Origin: UBA2991 sp965221735
Lineage (GTDB): Bacteria; Chloroflexota; Dehalococcoidia; Tepidiformales; Tepidiformaceae
Reading direction: 5' to 3'
Assembly (NCBI GenBank): GCA_965221735.1
Contig: OZ244910.1
Coordinates: 124,001 to 188,000, forward strand
Length of the DNA stretch: 64,000 bases
The first letter of the stretch is position 1. The number at the start of each line of letters is the position of its first letter. Both the position numbers and the translations under genes were made by a program. This document shows, in pieces, positions 23,275 through 31,417 of this stretch. The notes under the pieces were generated by a model. That model was not told the DNA's origin. It did not search any database and saw only the letters and a list, made by a program, of their open reading frames with translations.

Positions 23275-24567
23275 GTGAACGGGACGACGGCGCTGCTGAC
23301 GCGCATCACCGATCGGCACCCGGCCCTGCTGTACCCGGACTTCCGGCGCGTCTTCTGGAACGCGTTCTTCGCCTCGGCGTCGTTCTGGACCATGCTGCTC
23401 GCCCGCGGCTGGCTCGTGTTCGAGCTGACCGGCCAGGGCGCCTGGGTCGGGGCGGTCACGTTCGCCGGGATGGTCCAGCTGGCCCTCGCCGGGCCCATCG
23501 GCGGCGCCCTCGCCGACCGTGTCGATCGGCGGATGATCGCCATCAGCGCCGATGCCGTCGGCATCGTCGCGGCGGGCGTGCTGGCCGTCATCACCTTCGG
23601 CGGCGTCATCGAGCCGTGGCACATCCTCGTCATCGCGAGCATCGACGGGGTGGCCCGCGCCTTCGGCACCCCCGCCGAGCAGGCGATCGTCCCCAACGTC
23701 GTCCGCGAGGAGCACCTGCTCAACGCGGTCGCGCTGTCCGGCATCACCCGCCACGGCTCTCGCATTGCGGGGCCGCTCCTCGGGGGCGCGTTGCTGACCA
23801 CCCTGGGCGCGGGCTCGGTCTTCGTGCTGTCCGCCGTCTTCCTCGCCCTCGCGCTCCAGCAGCTCGTGCGGCTCGAGTACCGCAGCACGCCGCTCCCCAA
23901 CGTCGCCGAGCGCGTCCTCGCCATCGGCCCCGTGCTCCGCGACGTGCGTGAGGGCGTTCAGTACGTCTTAAGCGAACCGCGCCTGCTCGTCGTGCTCGTG
24001 CTCGTCGGCTTCCACTGTGGGGCGACGATGGCGTTCGACTCGATGATGCCAACCCTCGCGACCGATGTCGGTGGCGACGATGTCACCTACAGCGGCATCA
24101 TCGTCGGCATCGGCGCGGGCTCTATCGTCGGAACGCTCATCATCTCGATGATCCGGAACGACGCGGCCCTGGGGCGCACGTTCTTCCTCGTCGGCATCGG
24201 GAGCGGCCTCTCGCCGTTCGTCATCGGCCTCGCCACGACGCCGCACATCGCCGTCACGGGCGGTGTGCTCGCCGGGGCCACCCAGGCCAGCTTCATGGCG
24301 GTAACGGTCGTGTTCGTCCAGCGCGTCACGCCCGACGCGCTGCGGGGGCGCGTGATGTCGCTGTACATCATGCTCGCCGCCGGACAGATGGCGTTCGTGA
24401 ACTACGGATTCGGCTGGCTGTCCGACGACGTCGGTGTGCGGCCGCTGCTGCTCGTGGCGGGCGCGCTCTGGACCGCCGGCTTCGCCGCCGCCGCCGTGCT
24501 CTTGCCCGAGGCCCGCTCGCTTGTGCGCAGGGGGAACTTCCGCGAGGCCCTGGAACCGGCGACGTGA
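23275..24567 (+). CDS. Major facilitator superfamily transporter (EntS/MFS_3-like)
   Basis: A 430-residue protein with ~12 hydrophobic segments. MFS motifs are GGALADRVDRRMIAISADAVG (motif A) and the 'NAVALSGITRHGSRIAGPLLGG' region typical of the enterobactin-exporter-like group, plus ALRGRVMSLYIMLAAGQMAF late. Probably a drug or siderophore exporter. GTG start with no clear SD; a TAGGGT box is ~20 nt upstream. Monocistronic between phoU and rplK. Confidence 0.82.
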   Translation: MNGTTALLTRITDRHPALLYPDFRRVFWNAFFASASFWTMLLARGWLVFELTGQGAWVGAVTFAGMVQLALAGPIGGALADRVDRRMIAISADAVGIVAAGVLAVITFGGVIEPWHILVIASIDGVARAFGTPAEQAIVPNVVREEHLLNAVALSGITRHGSRIAGPLLGGALLTTLGAGSVFVLSAVFLALALQQLVRLEYRSTPLPNVAERVLAIGPVLRDVREGVQYVLSEPRLLVVLVLVGFHCGATMAFDSMMPTLATDVGGDDVTYSGIIVGIGAGSIVGTLIISMIRNDAALGRTFFLVGIGSGLSPFVIGLATTPHIAVTGGVLAGATQASFMAVTVVFVQRVTPDALRGRVMSLYIMLAAGQMAFVNYGFGWLSDDVGVRPLLLVAGALWTAGFAAAAVLLPEARSLVRRGNFREALEPAT

Positions 24568-24728
24568 CCGAGGCTGGCATCCGTCTCATCAGCTTGGGCG
24601 CGGAGTAGTCGCGCTCGCGTTGCCCGTGCGGGCGCGCTGGCTGATACTGAACGGGCCCGCCGTATGGCGGGCTATCCGTCTGCGAGCCAGGGCGCTCCGC
24701 GGGCAGGGACTAGAGAGAACCGACAGGC

Positions 24729-25154
24729 ATGGCGAAGAAGGTCCGCGCAACGCTCACGCTCCAGATCGAGGCCGGGAAGGCGAATCCCGCGCCTCCCATC
24801 GGCCCCGCGCTCGGCCAGCACGGCGCCAACATCATGGAGTTCTGCAAGGAGTACAACTCCCGCACGCAGTCCCAGGCCGGGAACATCATCCCCGCCCATC
24901 TCACCATCTACGAGGACCGCTCCTTCAGCTTCGTCCTCAAGACGCCTCCCGCCGCCGACCTCCTGCGCAAGGCCGCGGGCGTGGAGAAGGGCGCCGGCGC
25001 CTCGAAGATCGAGAAGGCCGGTACCGTCACCTCCGCCGACATCCGCCGCATCGCCGAAACCAAGATGCCCGACCTCAACGCCAACGACATCGAAGGCGCC
25101 ATGAACATCATCGCCGGTACCGCCCGCAGCATGGGCATCGACGTCGAGAACTAG
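24729..25154 (+). CDS. rplK: 50S ribosomal protein L11
   Basis: A 141-residue protein, full length. KVRATLTLQIEAGKANPAPPIGPALGQHGANIMEFCKEYN is the standard N terminus; the C-terminal rRNA-binding domain has DIEGAMNIIAGTARSMGIDVE. It forms the GTPase-associated centre with L10/L12 and is the PrmA substrate. secE and nusG, usual upstream partners, are absent here. Confidence 0.97.
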   Translation: MAKKVRATLTLQIEAGKANPAPPIGPALGQHGANIMEFCKEYNSRTQSQAGNIIPAHLTIYEDRSFSFVLKTPPAADLLRKAAGVEKGAGASKIEKAGTVTSADIRRIAETKMPDLNANDIEGAMNIIAGTARSMGIDVEN

Positions 25155-25175
25155 CCCGGAGCCCGGAGAACCCTC

Positions 25176-25883
25176 ATGAAGCGTGGCAAGCGGTTCACCA
25201 CCGCCACCGAGAAGATCAACAGCGACCAGAAGTACTCCCCCGAGGAGGCCATCGGCCTCGTCCGGGAGACGGCCACCGCCAAGTTCGATGAGACCATCGA
25301 GATGCACATCCTGACGGGCCTCGACCCGCGCCACGCCGAGCAGCAGATCCGCGGCAGCACCGTCCTCCCCCACGGCCTCGGCAAAGAGGTGCGCATCGCC
25401 GTCTTCACCGAGGGCGAGCCCGCCCGCGAGGCCCAGCAAGCCGGCGCCGACATCGTCGGCGGCGACGACCTCATCCAGCAGGTCCAGGACGGCTTCACCG
25501 ACTTCGACACCGCCATCGCCACCCGCGAGATGATGGGCAAGGTCGGCCGCCTCGGCCGCATCCTCGGCCCCCGCGGCCTCATGCCCAACCCCCGCGCTGG
25601 CACCGTCGTCGCCCCCGAGGACATCGCCCGCACCGTCACCGAGGCCAAGCGCGGCCGCGTCGAGTTCCGCCTCGACCGGCTGGCCAACATCCACGTGCCC
25701 CTCGGCAAGGCCTCCTTCGAGGCGGACAAGCTGCAGGACAACATGGCCACCTTCATCGAGGCCATCAACGAGGCCCGCCCCGACGTGAAGGGCGCCTTCA
25801 TCCGCTCGGTCACCATCACCAGCACCATGGGCCCCGCCATCGGTGTCGACGTGAACCAGGCGATGGCCCTCAAGCCCGCCTGA
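25176..25883 (+). CDS. rplA: 50S ribosomal protein L1
   Basis: A 235-residue protein, full length. MKRGKRFTTATEKI, HILTGLDPRHAEQQIRGSTVLPHGLGK and GRLGRILGPRGLMPNPRAGTV are universal L1 sequences. It binds 23S rRNA at the L1 stalk and commonly represses its own operon. rplJ and rplL, normally next, lie ~8 kb away on the other strand. Confidence 0.97.
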   Translation: MKRGKRFTTATEKINSDQKYSPEEAIGLVRETATAKFDETIEMHILTGLDPRHAEQQIRGSTVLPHGLGKEVRIAVFTEGEPAREAQQAGADIVGGDDLIQQVQDGFTDFDTAIATREMMGKVGRLGRILGPRGLMPNPRAGTVVAPEDIARTVTEAKRGRVEFRLDRLANIHVPLGKASFEADKLQDNMATFIEAINEARPDVKGAFIRSVTITSTMGPAIGVDVNQAMALKPA

Positions 25884-25942
25884 GCGAAGCGCCCCAGCGC
25901 CCCGCCCTCGCCTCCGGGCGTGCCCTTGAAAGTGGCCACGGC

Positions 25943-25967
25943 AGCATGATCGGTACTTGAAAATTTT
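25943..25967 (+). repeat. Left 25-bp inverted repeat flanking the AlbA gene
   Basis: AGCATGATCG-GTA-CTTGAAAATTTT, matching 27513-27537 in inverse orientation at 22 of 25 positions. An AT-rich patch in otherwise very GC-rich DNA, between rplA and the 3' end of the AlbA-type gene. Confidence 0.75.
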
Positions 25968-26002
25968 GAAGTACTTTCAAGCTTGCGGGTTGCCGCTGTG
26001 GC

Positions 26003-27430
26003 TCAGCGTTTCACCCGCCAGTAGCCACGGGGATCTTTCGGGCTTGTACCGACGTGCTCTATCAAGCTGGCTCCGGCGAGCTCATAGAGGTGGCGTCTCG
26101 CCGTGGGCCGCGAGAGGCCCAGGAGATCGGCCGCCTCGCCGGTTGTGAACCGACCCATCCGGCTGGCGAACTCGACGAAGCGTTCGGATCCCCGCGGAAG
26201 CCGTTCGAGAATGCGCCGCGCTAGCGGGTCCGCAAGCAGCGTGACGTGCACGGAGGACGACGCCTGCACGTAGACGGGATCGGGCAGCCCGACACGGGAC
26301 ATCTCCTCGAACATCCGGTTCACCCCCTCGCCAAGCTCGCGCCCGTAGCCAAGGTCGCTCACGGCGCGCGCGATTCTTGGGTTGCGCGCGAATCGCGTCT
26401 CGCGGATGTTCTCCGGCCGCACGATGCCCGGGAGCCGCCCGGGGCTGCTCACTTCAAGCCGGTCATCGAAGAGTTCGACACGGATGTGGTCGCCTCCCAT
26501 CGAGTACGAGCGGTGGACCACCGCGTTCACGATGGCCTCCATCCAGGCTGGCTCGGGAATCAGCGCCTCGGGCTCGAACCGGGCGTCCGGCCCGAGCCGC
26601 ACGGCTTCGGGAATCCACCGCCGCAGGAGCCGCGCGGCGCCCTGTACCTGCTTGATGAGCGAACCCTCGATCCGCCGGTCGGCAAGCACGTTCGCCCGCG
26701 CACCGGTCTCCCGTGACGAGCCCCGGTAGCGAAGGACTCGTACGTAGGCTTCGGGAAAGACCAGTTGGGGAGCCTCTCCCAGGACGAGGAGCCCGGCGAC
26801 CGTCGGCTGGAGCTTCCCCTCGCGCTCGACGGCAAGGCCCCGCGCCTTGAGGGCGTTCGCACTCGTGCCGCGGGCGCGGGTCGCCCGCGCGAAGCGGGTC
26901 ACCGCGCGCTCGTCAAGCGCTGAGGCCCCCGCTTCCGCAACGGGAGTTCCGTCGAAGGCCGATTCGCCCTTGTCGTACTGAAGTTCCTGGGCCTCGGCCG
27001 CCGAGAGCCTGCGGGTTGAGTCGCCCACGCGAAGGTACACCTCGCCCTTCATGTTGCGGTGGACCTTGGTGCTGGATTCGACGTCGAGGATCGCCAGTGC
27101 ATCCTCCTCGCCCGCCGCATTGAGGCACTCGAAGACCTCGAAGCGGAGGCTGGCGGGTGGGTCGACGTAGTGGGTGGAGGCTTGCCGCCATGCGTTGATG
27201 CGGCGCTCGGACTCTCCCCCGACCCCGAGCACCTTGCCGTCCTGGATGCCGATCACGATCCGTCCGCCGTCGGCGTTGGCGAATCCGGCGATCACGTCTC
27301 CAAGGTCTCGGGCGGCGATCCGGGGACCCTTCCGCTCCAGGAACTGCCCCTCGGGGGTTTGCACGAGATGCTCGAGGAGGAGAGCTGGAGATGGCTTCGC
27401 CGGTCGCTTGCCGGCCGCTCGGTGAGGCAC
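26003..27430 (-). CDS. AlbA/Schlafen-type DNA-binding regulator with ATPase-like and winged-helix domains
   Basis: A 475-residue protein. The N-terminal AlbA_2 domain (QFLERKGPRIAARDLGDVIAGFANADGGRIVIGI) is followed by a HATPase_c-like domain (EAIVNAVVHRSYSMGGDHIRVELFDDRLEVSSPGRLPG). It ends in a winged helix (RFTTGEAADLLGLSRPTARRHLYELAGASLIEHVG). This family includes transcription regulators and defence-linked proteins. The GTG at 27430 is chosen because a longer open frame would run through the palindromic sites upstream. Inverted repeats with a CTTGAAAATTTTCAAG core flank the gene and may be its own operators. Its AT-rich flanks hint at horizontal acquisition. Confidence 0.78.
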   Translation of the reverse strand: MPHRAAGKRPAKPSPALLLEHLVQTPEGQFLERKGPRIAARDLGDVIAGFANADGGRIVIGIQDGKVLGVGGESERRINAWRQASTHYVDPPASLRFEVFECLNAAGEEDALAILDVESSTKVHRNMKGEVYLRVGDSTRRLSAAEAQELQYDKGESAFDGTPVAEAGASALDERAVTRFARATRARGTSANALKARGLAVEREGKLQPTVAGLLVLGEAPQLVFPEAYVRVLRYRGSSRETGARANVLADRRIEGSLIKQVQGAARLLRRWIPEAVRLGPDARFEPEALIPEPAWMEAIVNAVVHRSYSMGGDHIRVELFDDRLEVSSPGRLPGIVRPENIRETRFARNPRIARAVSDLGYGRELGEGVNRMFEEMSRVGLPDPVYVQASSSVHVTLLADPLARRILERLPRGSERFVEFASRMGRFTTGEAADLLGLSRPTARRHLYELAGASLIEHVGTSPKDPRGYWRVKR

Positions 27431-27451
27431 GGTTCCATCATGGCGAGAACA

Positions 27452-27479
27452 TGAAAATTTTTCAAGTACCGGCCATGCT
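27452..27479 (-). promoter_or_regulatory. Inner palindromic site before the AlbA gene
   Basis: On the - strand AGCATGGCCGGTACTTG then AAAAATTTTCA: a third copy of the flanking repeat, 22 nt upstream of GTG 27430. The TGAAAATTTTTCA core is a near-perfect palindrome. Candidate autoregulatory operator. Confidence 0.55.
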
Positions 27480-27505
27480 GTCGACGGTCCGGCAGGCATG
27501 ACAAG

Positions 27506-27537
27506 AGCTTGAAAAATTTTCAAGCTTCGATCATGCT
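27506..27537 (-). promoter_or_regulatory. Right inverted repeat with 21-bp perfect palindrome
   Basis: 27506-27526 is AGCTTGAAAA-A-TTTTCAAGCT, a perfect 10-bp-arm palindrome. 27513-27537 is the inverse partner of 25943-25967. It lies between the divergent AlbA-type and AhpD-like genes, so it could control both. Confidence 0.65.
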
Positions 27538-27596
27538 CTCCTGGCGGCCGCGCGCGTATCATGGTCTTCGGCGGCGAGCCTAGCAGGAGGTGCCTC

Positions 27597-28160
27597 ATGC
27601 CCAGACTCGACGATAGCGGCGCCGGCTTCGCCGGCGTCTACAGCCAGCACCGCGAGCTCTGGGAGGCCTTCCAGGTGCAGTGGGGCACCCTCTGGGAGTA
27701 CGGCTCCCTCGAGCCCCGCATTCGCGACCTCATCCGTATCAAGTCCGCCACCCTCCACGCCTGCGACTTCTGAGCGCCCGCTCGCACTGCTGCGGCGCAG
27801 CAGGACGGCATGGACGAGGAGATGATCGCGGCCATCCACGACCCCGAGGCCTCCGACCTCGAACCGCGCGTGAAGCTCGCCATGATGTTCGTCGAACGCT
27901 GGGTCCGGGACGACGCCCGCTCCATCGACGACGGCTTCTTCGCCGAGCTCCGCGAGCACTTCAGCGAGCGGGAGCTACTCGAGCTGGCCATCACCACCGG
28001 CACCGTCGAGCTCTCGCACAAGTTCAACACCGCCTTCGGCGTCATCCCCCGCCACGAGGGCGACACCTACCAGGTCGGCACCCCCGGCGCCCCGCAGTAC
28101 ATGCGCGACCACCTCGCCTCGCTCGGCATCGAGTCGCCTCTCGCGAGTGCGGATCGCTAG
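27597..28160 (+). CDS. AhpD/carboxymuconolactone-decarboxylase-fold protein, probable selenoprotein (TGA at 27771)
   Basis: AGGAGG ends 6 nt before ATG 27597. Reading the single in-frame TGA (27771-27773) as selenocysteine gives 187 residues with no other stop. The fold signature is IRDLIRIKSATLHACDF-U-APARTAAAQQDGMDEEMIAAI, then FAELREHFSERELLELAITTGTVELSHKFNTAFGVIP, typical of the AhpD/CMD helical fold. The TGA falls at the second, catalytic Cys of the family's CxxC (C-D-F-U). A hairpin CTGCTGC-GGC-GCAGCAG (27787-27803) has its loop G 20 nt after the TGA, as in bacterial SECIS elements. An alternative is a nonsense mutation. Likely a thiol/selenol peroxidase-like enzyme. 14-nt overlap with the next gene. 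Confidence 0.72.
27787..27803 (+). promoter_or_regulatory. Candidate bacterial SECIS hairpin
   Basis: CTGCTGC-GGC-GCAGCAG: perfect 7-bp stem, loop beginning GG, the loop starting 20 nt after the TGA. This is inside the window (roughly 16-37 nt, with G at the loop start) described for bacterial SECIS. The helix is also compatible with the encoded Ala-Ala-Ala-Gln-Gln, so coding constraint alone could explain it in part. Confidence 0.55.
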
Positions 28161-29664
28161 CGTGCCACCGGCGGCGACGGTCCCAGAGCTGCTCGCCGCC
28201 GGCGCCCCCGAAGCCGTCGCCATCCAGGGCGTCGGCGACCGCGACGCGACCTACGCCGAGCTCCGCGCCACCGTCGAAGCCCTCGCCGGACAGCTCCGCG
28301 GCGCCGGCATCTCTGCCAACGATCGCGTGGCCCTCGTGCTCCCCAATGGGCCCTCCATGGCCGCCGCCTTCCTCGCCGCCGCCACCGCCGGCGCCGCCGC
28401 TCCCCTCAACCCCCGCTACCGCGAGGAGGAGCTGTCCCTCTCCTTCGAGGAGTTGGGCGTCCGCGTGGTTGTCGCCACGCCCGGCGCGGAGGGGATCCCC
28501 GCCCTTCCCGGCATCCGCCGCCTCGACCTGAGGGGTGACGGCCTCGACCTCACCCTCACGGAGAGCGGCGAACCCGTAGCCGCCGCCCCTGGCCCGCCCC
28601 CCTCCCCCGACGACGTCGCGCTCGTCCTGCAGACGTCGGGCACCACCGCCCGCCCCAAGACCGTGCCCCTCACGCACGCTAACCTCGGGGTCTCCGCCGC
28701 CAACATCGCCGAGTCCCTCGCCCTCACCGCCAGCGACCGCTGCCTGATGGTGATGCCCCTCTTCCACATCCACGGACTCATCGCCGGGCTGCTCGCTCCC
28801 CTCCGGGCGGGTGGGGCCGTCGCCTGCCCCGGCGACTTCAACGCCTTCCGCTTCTTCGACTGGCTCGAGGCCTTCGAGCCAACCTGGTACACCGCCGTCC
28901 CGACCATGCACCAGCTGATCCTCTCCCGCGCCACGCGCCACACCGAGACGCTGGCCCGGGCAAACCTGCGCTTCGTCCGCTCCTCCTCCGCGCCCCTCCC
29001 ATCGGTCGTCCTCGAACGCATCGAGGAGACCTTCGGCGCGCCCATGATCGAGGCCTACGGCATGACCGAGGCGACCCATCAGATGGCCGCCCAGCCCCTC
29101 CCGCCCGGCCTGCGCAAGCCCGGTTCCGTGGGCCGCCCCACCGGCATCGAGATCGCCATCCTCGACCCCGCCGGTGACGCCCTCCCGCCTGGCGAGCGCG
29201 GCGAGGTCTCCATCCGCGGCGCGAGTGTCACCGCCGGCTACGAGGCCAACCCCGAAGCGAACGCAGAGGCCTTCACCGAAGCTGGCTGGTTCCGCACCGG
29301 GGACGAGGGCCAGCTCGACGACGACGGCTACCTTTTCCTCACCGGCCGCCTCAAGGAGCTCATCAACCGTGGCGGCGAGAAGGTCGCGCCCCGCGAGGTC
29401 GAGGAGGTCATCCTCCGCCACCCCTCCGTACGCCAGGCCGTCTGCTTCGCCCTCCCCCACGCGACCCTCGGCGAGGACGTAGCCGCTGCCGTTATCCGCA
29501 ACGACGGCGCCGACCTCGGCGAGTCAGCCGTTCGCGACCTCTGCGGCGAGCATCTCGCGCCCTTCAAGGTTCCCCGCACCGTCGTCTTCGTCGACGAGAT
29601 CCCCGTCGGCCCGACCGGCAAGCTCCAGCGCATCGGCCTGGCGGAGCGCCTGGGCCTTGCCTGA
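28147..29664 (+). CDS. Acyl-CoA synthetase / AMP-dependent ligase
   Basis: A 505-residue adenylate-forming enzyme. Motifs are LQTSGTTARPKTVPLTH (P-loop), APMIEAYGMTEATHQM (A5), GWFRTGDEGQLDDDGYLFLTGRLKELINRGGEKVAPREVEEV (A7-A8) and GPTGKLQR with the C-terminal catalytic Lys. It resembles the Pcs60/oxalyl-CoA-synthetase-like branch. GTG 28147 overlaps the previous gene by 14 nt; GTG 28162 is an alternative. Substrate probably a short or medium carboxylic acid. Confidence 0.88.
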   Translation: MRIASVPPAATVPELLAAGAPEAVAIQGVGDRDATYAELRATVEALAGQLRGAGISANDRVALVLPNGPSMAAAFLAAATAGAAAPLNPRYREEELSLSFEELGVRVVVATPGAEGIPALPGIRRLDLRGDGLDLTLTESGEPVAAAPGPPPSPDDVALVLQTSGTTARPKTVPLTHANLGVSAANIAESLALTASDRCLMVMPLFHIHGLIAGLLAPLRAGGAVACPGDFNAFRFFDWLEAFEPTWYTAVPTMHQLILSRATRHTETLARANLRFVRSSSAPLPSVVLERIEETFGAPMIEAYGMTEATHQMAAQPLPPGLRKPGSVGRPTGIEIAILDPAGDALPPGERGEVSIRGASVTAGYEANPEANAEAFTEAGWFRTGDEGQLDDDGYLFLTGRLKELINRGGEKVAPREVEEVILRHPSVRQAVCFALPHATLGEDVAAAVIRNDGADLGESAVRDLCGEHLAPFKVPRTVVFVDEIPVGPTGKLQRIGLAERLGLA

Positions 29665-29698
29665 CGGCCAGCGAGTGGGATCCCTTCCTCGTATCTGA

Positions 29699-29704
29699 TA
29701 CAGT
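29699..29704 (+). promoter_or_regulatory. -10 box TACAGT, leaderless vapB start
   Basis: TACAGT (or GATACA, 2 nt earlier) is 6-8 nt before ATG 29711. Confidence 0.4.
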
Positions 29705-29710
29705 GTCGGT

Positions 29711-29977
29711 ATGGCAAGCGTGTCTCGAAGCAAGGAAGTAGTGGTCATCGCTCCGGACCTCCGCGAGAAGTTCGGCTGGGGCGACGAGGGCGACATTATC
29801 GAGGTCGAGTGCGACGGCAAGATCGTGTCCTACCTCCTGCCCCCCGTGCACAACGAGTCGCTCATGGGAAGCCTTGCCCCCTACATCAAGAGGACCCTCC
29901 CGGAGGACGAGTGGGACAAGGCCCGCGAACTCGCGTGGAGTGAAGCAACAGCCAACGAAGTCGAACCGCCGAAGTGA
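29711..29977 (+). CDS. vapB: AbrB-fold antitoxin (VapB-like)
   Basis: An 88-residue protein. The swapped-hairpin AbrB segment is SVSRSKEVVVIAPDLREKFGWGDEGDIIEVECDGKIVSYLL; the C-terminal half (LPEDEWDKARELAWSEATANE) would wrap the toxin. It overlaps the PIN gene by GTGA. Typical VapBC: the antitoxin neutralises the PIN RNase and represses the operon. Confidence 0.75.
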   Translation: MASVSRSKEVVVIAPDLREKFGWGDEGDIIEVECDGKIVSYLLPPVHNESLMGSLAPYIKRTLPEDEWDKARELAWSEATANEVEPPK

Positions 29978-30372
29978 CGGCGCTGCTCGATACCTCCGTA
30001 GTACTTCGTTATCTCACCGGTGATCCACTGCACATGGCTCGACTGAGTGCCGAGTTAATCGATGGCGGAGACGACTTGCTCATCAGCGACGTTGCGATCG
30101 CTGAAGCCGCTCATGTGCTGACTTCCTACTACGGAGCATCCCGAGGGGAGGTCGTGGATCACCTGACCCTTCTCCTGCGGAAGGACAACGTCGGCATACT
30201 CAATCACCCCAAGGAACGCGTCCTCAACGCTCTGGCAATGTGTCGACCATCGAGACGGGTCTCCATCCCCGACGCCCTCATCTGGGCTGCTGCGCGCTCG
30301 GAGGACGTTCCCGTCTACACCTTCGACCGCCGCTTCCCCACCGAGGAAATCACGGTCCTCTCGCCCCGCTAG
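29974..30372 (+). CDS. vapC: PIN-domain ribonuclease toxin (VapC-like)
   Basis: A 132-residue protein. The acidic triad is in LLDTSVVLRYLTGDP (Asp-6), SDVAIAEAAHVL (Glu), SIPDALIWAAARS (Asp ~99) and YTFDRRF (Asp). GTG start overlaps the antitoxin stop by 4 nt. Mg2+-dependent RNase, often cutting tRNA. Confidence 0.87.
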   Translation: MTALLDTSVVLRYLTGDPLHMARLSAELIDGGDDLLISDVAIAEAAHVLTSYYGASRGEVVDHLTLLLRKDNVGILNHPKERVLNALAMCRPSRRVSIPDALIWAAARSEDVPVYTFDRRFPTEEITVLSPR

Positions 30373-30403
30373 CCCCCATCCCTCCTCCAAATCCTCGCGC
30401 TCC

Positions 30404-30409
30404 TATAAT
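30404..30409 (+). promoter_or_regulatory. Consensus -10 box TATAAT
   Basis: TATAAT 30 nt before the crotonase ATG; a GGAG at 30429-30432 then serves as ribosome binding site on a ~25-nt leader. No clear -35. Confidence 0.5.
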
Positions 30410-30439
30410 CCCTGCCACCTCAACCCCCGGAGTGCACCC

Positions 30440-31336
30440 ATGCCCGACTACGAGAACCTCATCCTTGACCGCGCCGGCACCGACGGCCGCGTCGGACGCA
30501 TCACCCTCAACCGCCCCGAGAAGATGAACGCGCTCTCCCAGGAGCTCCTCTTCGAGTTCAACGAGGCCCTCCACGACTACGAGGCCGACGACAGCATCCG
30601 CGTCATCATCATCAAGGGCGCCGGACGCTGCTTCAGCGCCGGCTACGACCTCACCCCGCCCCAGGGGCGCGGCGCCGACGCCGTCGTTCGCCGCCATCGC
30701 GCCGTCGACGACGAGGGCCGCCGCTTGCTCTGGAACATGCGCACCGGCATGCAGCAGATCACCGACATCCAGATGTACTACTGGAACATGGCCAAGGTCA
30801 CGATCGCCCAGCTCCACGGCTACGCCCTCGCCGGCGGCTGCGAGATGGCCATGATGTCCGACATGGTCACCGCCGCCGAGGACGTCCGCATCGGCCACCC
30901 CGGCGTGCGCGGTCTCGGCGTCGCCCGCAACGGCGCCATCTTCCCGCTCGTCCTCGGCATGCGGAAGGCGAAGGAGCTCTACTACACGGGCGACAACGTC
31001 ACCGGCAAGGAGGCCGAGGAGATCGGCATGGTCAACTACGCCTGGCCCGCCGACGAGCTCGAGGAGCGCACCATCGCCTTCGCCGACCGCATCGCCAACC
31101 TCAGCGCCGACCACCTCGCCATCGCCAAGACGAGCATGAACCGGTTTTACGAGAACATGGGCATCTACTCGTCCATCCGCAGCTCCACCGACCTCGACGC
31201 CGCTGGCCAGTTCACTGCCCAGGCGTACGAGTGGCAGGACCGCACCCGCCAGGCCATGGAGAGCGGCGGCGGCCTCAAGGAAGCCCTCGACTGGCGCGAC
31301 GGCCCCTACCGCGACTACCGCGCCAGCGGACGCTAG
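30440..31336 (+). CDS. Enoyl-CoA hydratase/isomerase (crotonase) family protein
   Basis: A 298-residue protein. ITLNRPEKMNALSQELLFEF, GAGRCFSAGYDL (first oxyanion loop) and LHGYALAGGCEMAMMSDMVTAAED (second) define the crotonase fold; RIGHPGVRGLGVARNGAI carries the catalytic-residue region, where neither canonical hydratase Glu is obvious. It could be a hydratase, isomerase or hydrolase acting on a CoA ester from the ligase at 28.1 kb. Confidence 0.85.
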   Translation: MPDYENLILDRAGTDGRVGRITLNRPEKMNALSQELLFEFNEALHDYEADDSIRVIIIKGAGRCFSAGYDLTPPQGRGADAVVRRHRAVDDEGRRLLWNMRTGMQQITDIQMYYWNMAKVTIAQLHGYALAGGCEMAMMSDMVTAAEDVRIGHPGVRGLGVARNGAIFPLVLGMRKAKELYYTGDNVTGKEAEEIGMVNYAWPADELEERTIAFADRIANLSADHLAIAKTSMNRFYENMGIYSSIRSSTDLDAAGQFTAQAYEWQDRTRQAMESGGGLKEALDWRDGPYRDYRASGR

Positions 31337-31417
31337 TGACTGGTGGTTAGTGGATAGTGACTAGTGAATGGTGATCGGGGCTATTCCCTCACCGACCACC
31401 GACCACCGACCACTAGT
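31336..31417. repeat. Inverted TAGTGNN heptad blocks between convergent genes
   Basis: The first half reads GGTGGT TAGTGGA TAGTGAC TAGTGAA TGGTGA on +. The second half is its approximate inverse (TCACCGACCACCGACC then ACCGACCACTAGT). The pair could form a long imperfect hairpin between the crotonase and DinB stops, and may serve as a two-way terminator. Confidence 0.55.

Noticed and set aside
26003..27598. Extended AlbA start at 27598.
   Set aside because: The extra residues cross palindromic intergenic repeats and overlap the divergent AhpD-like gene's ribosome binding site.
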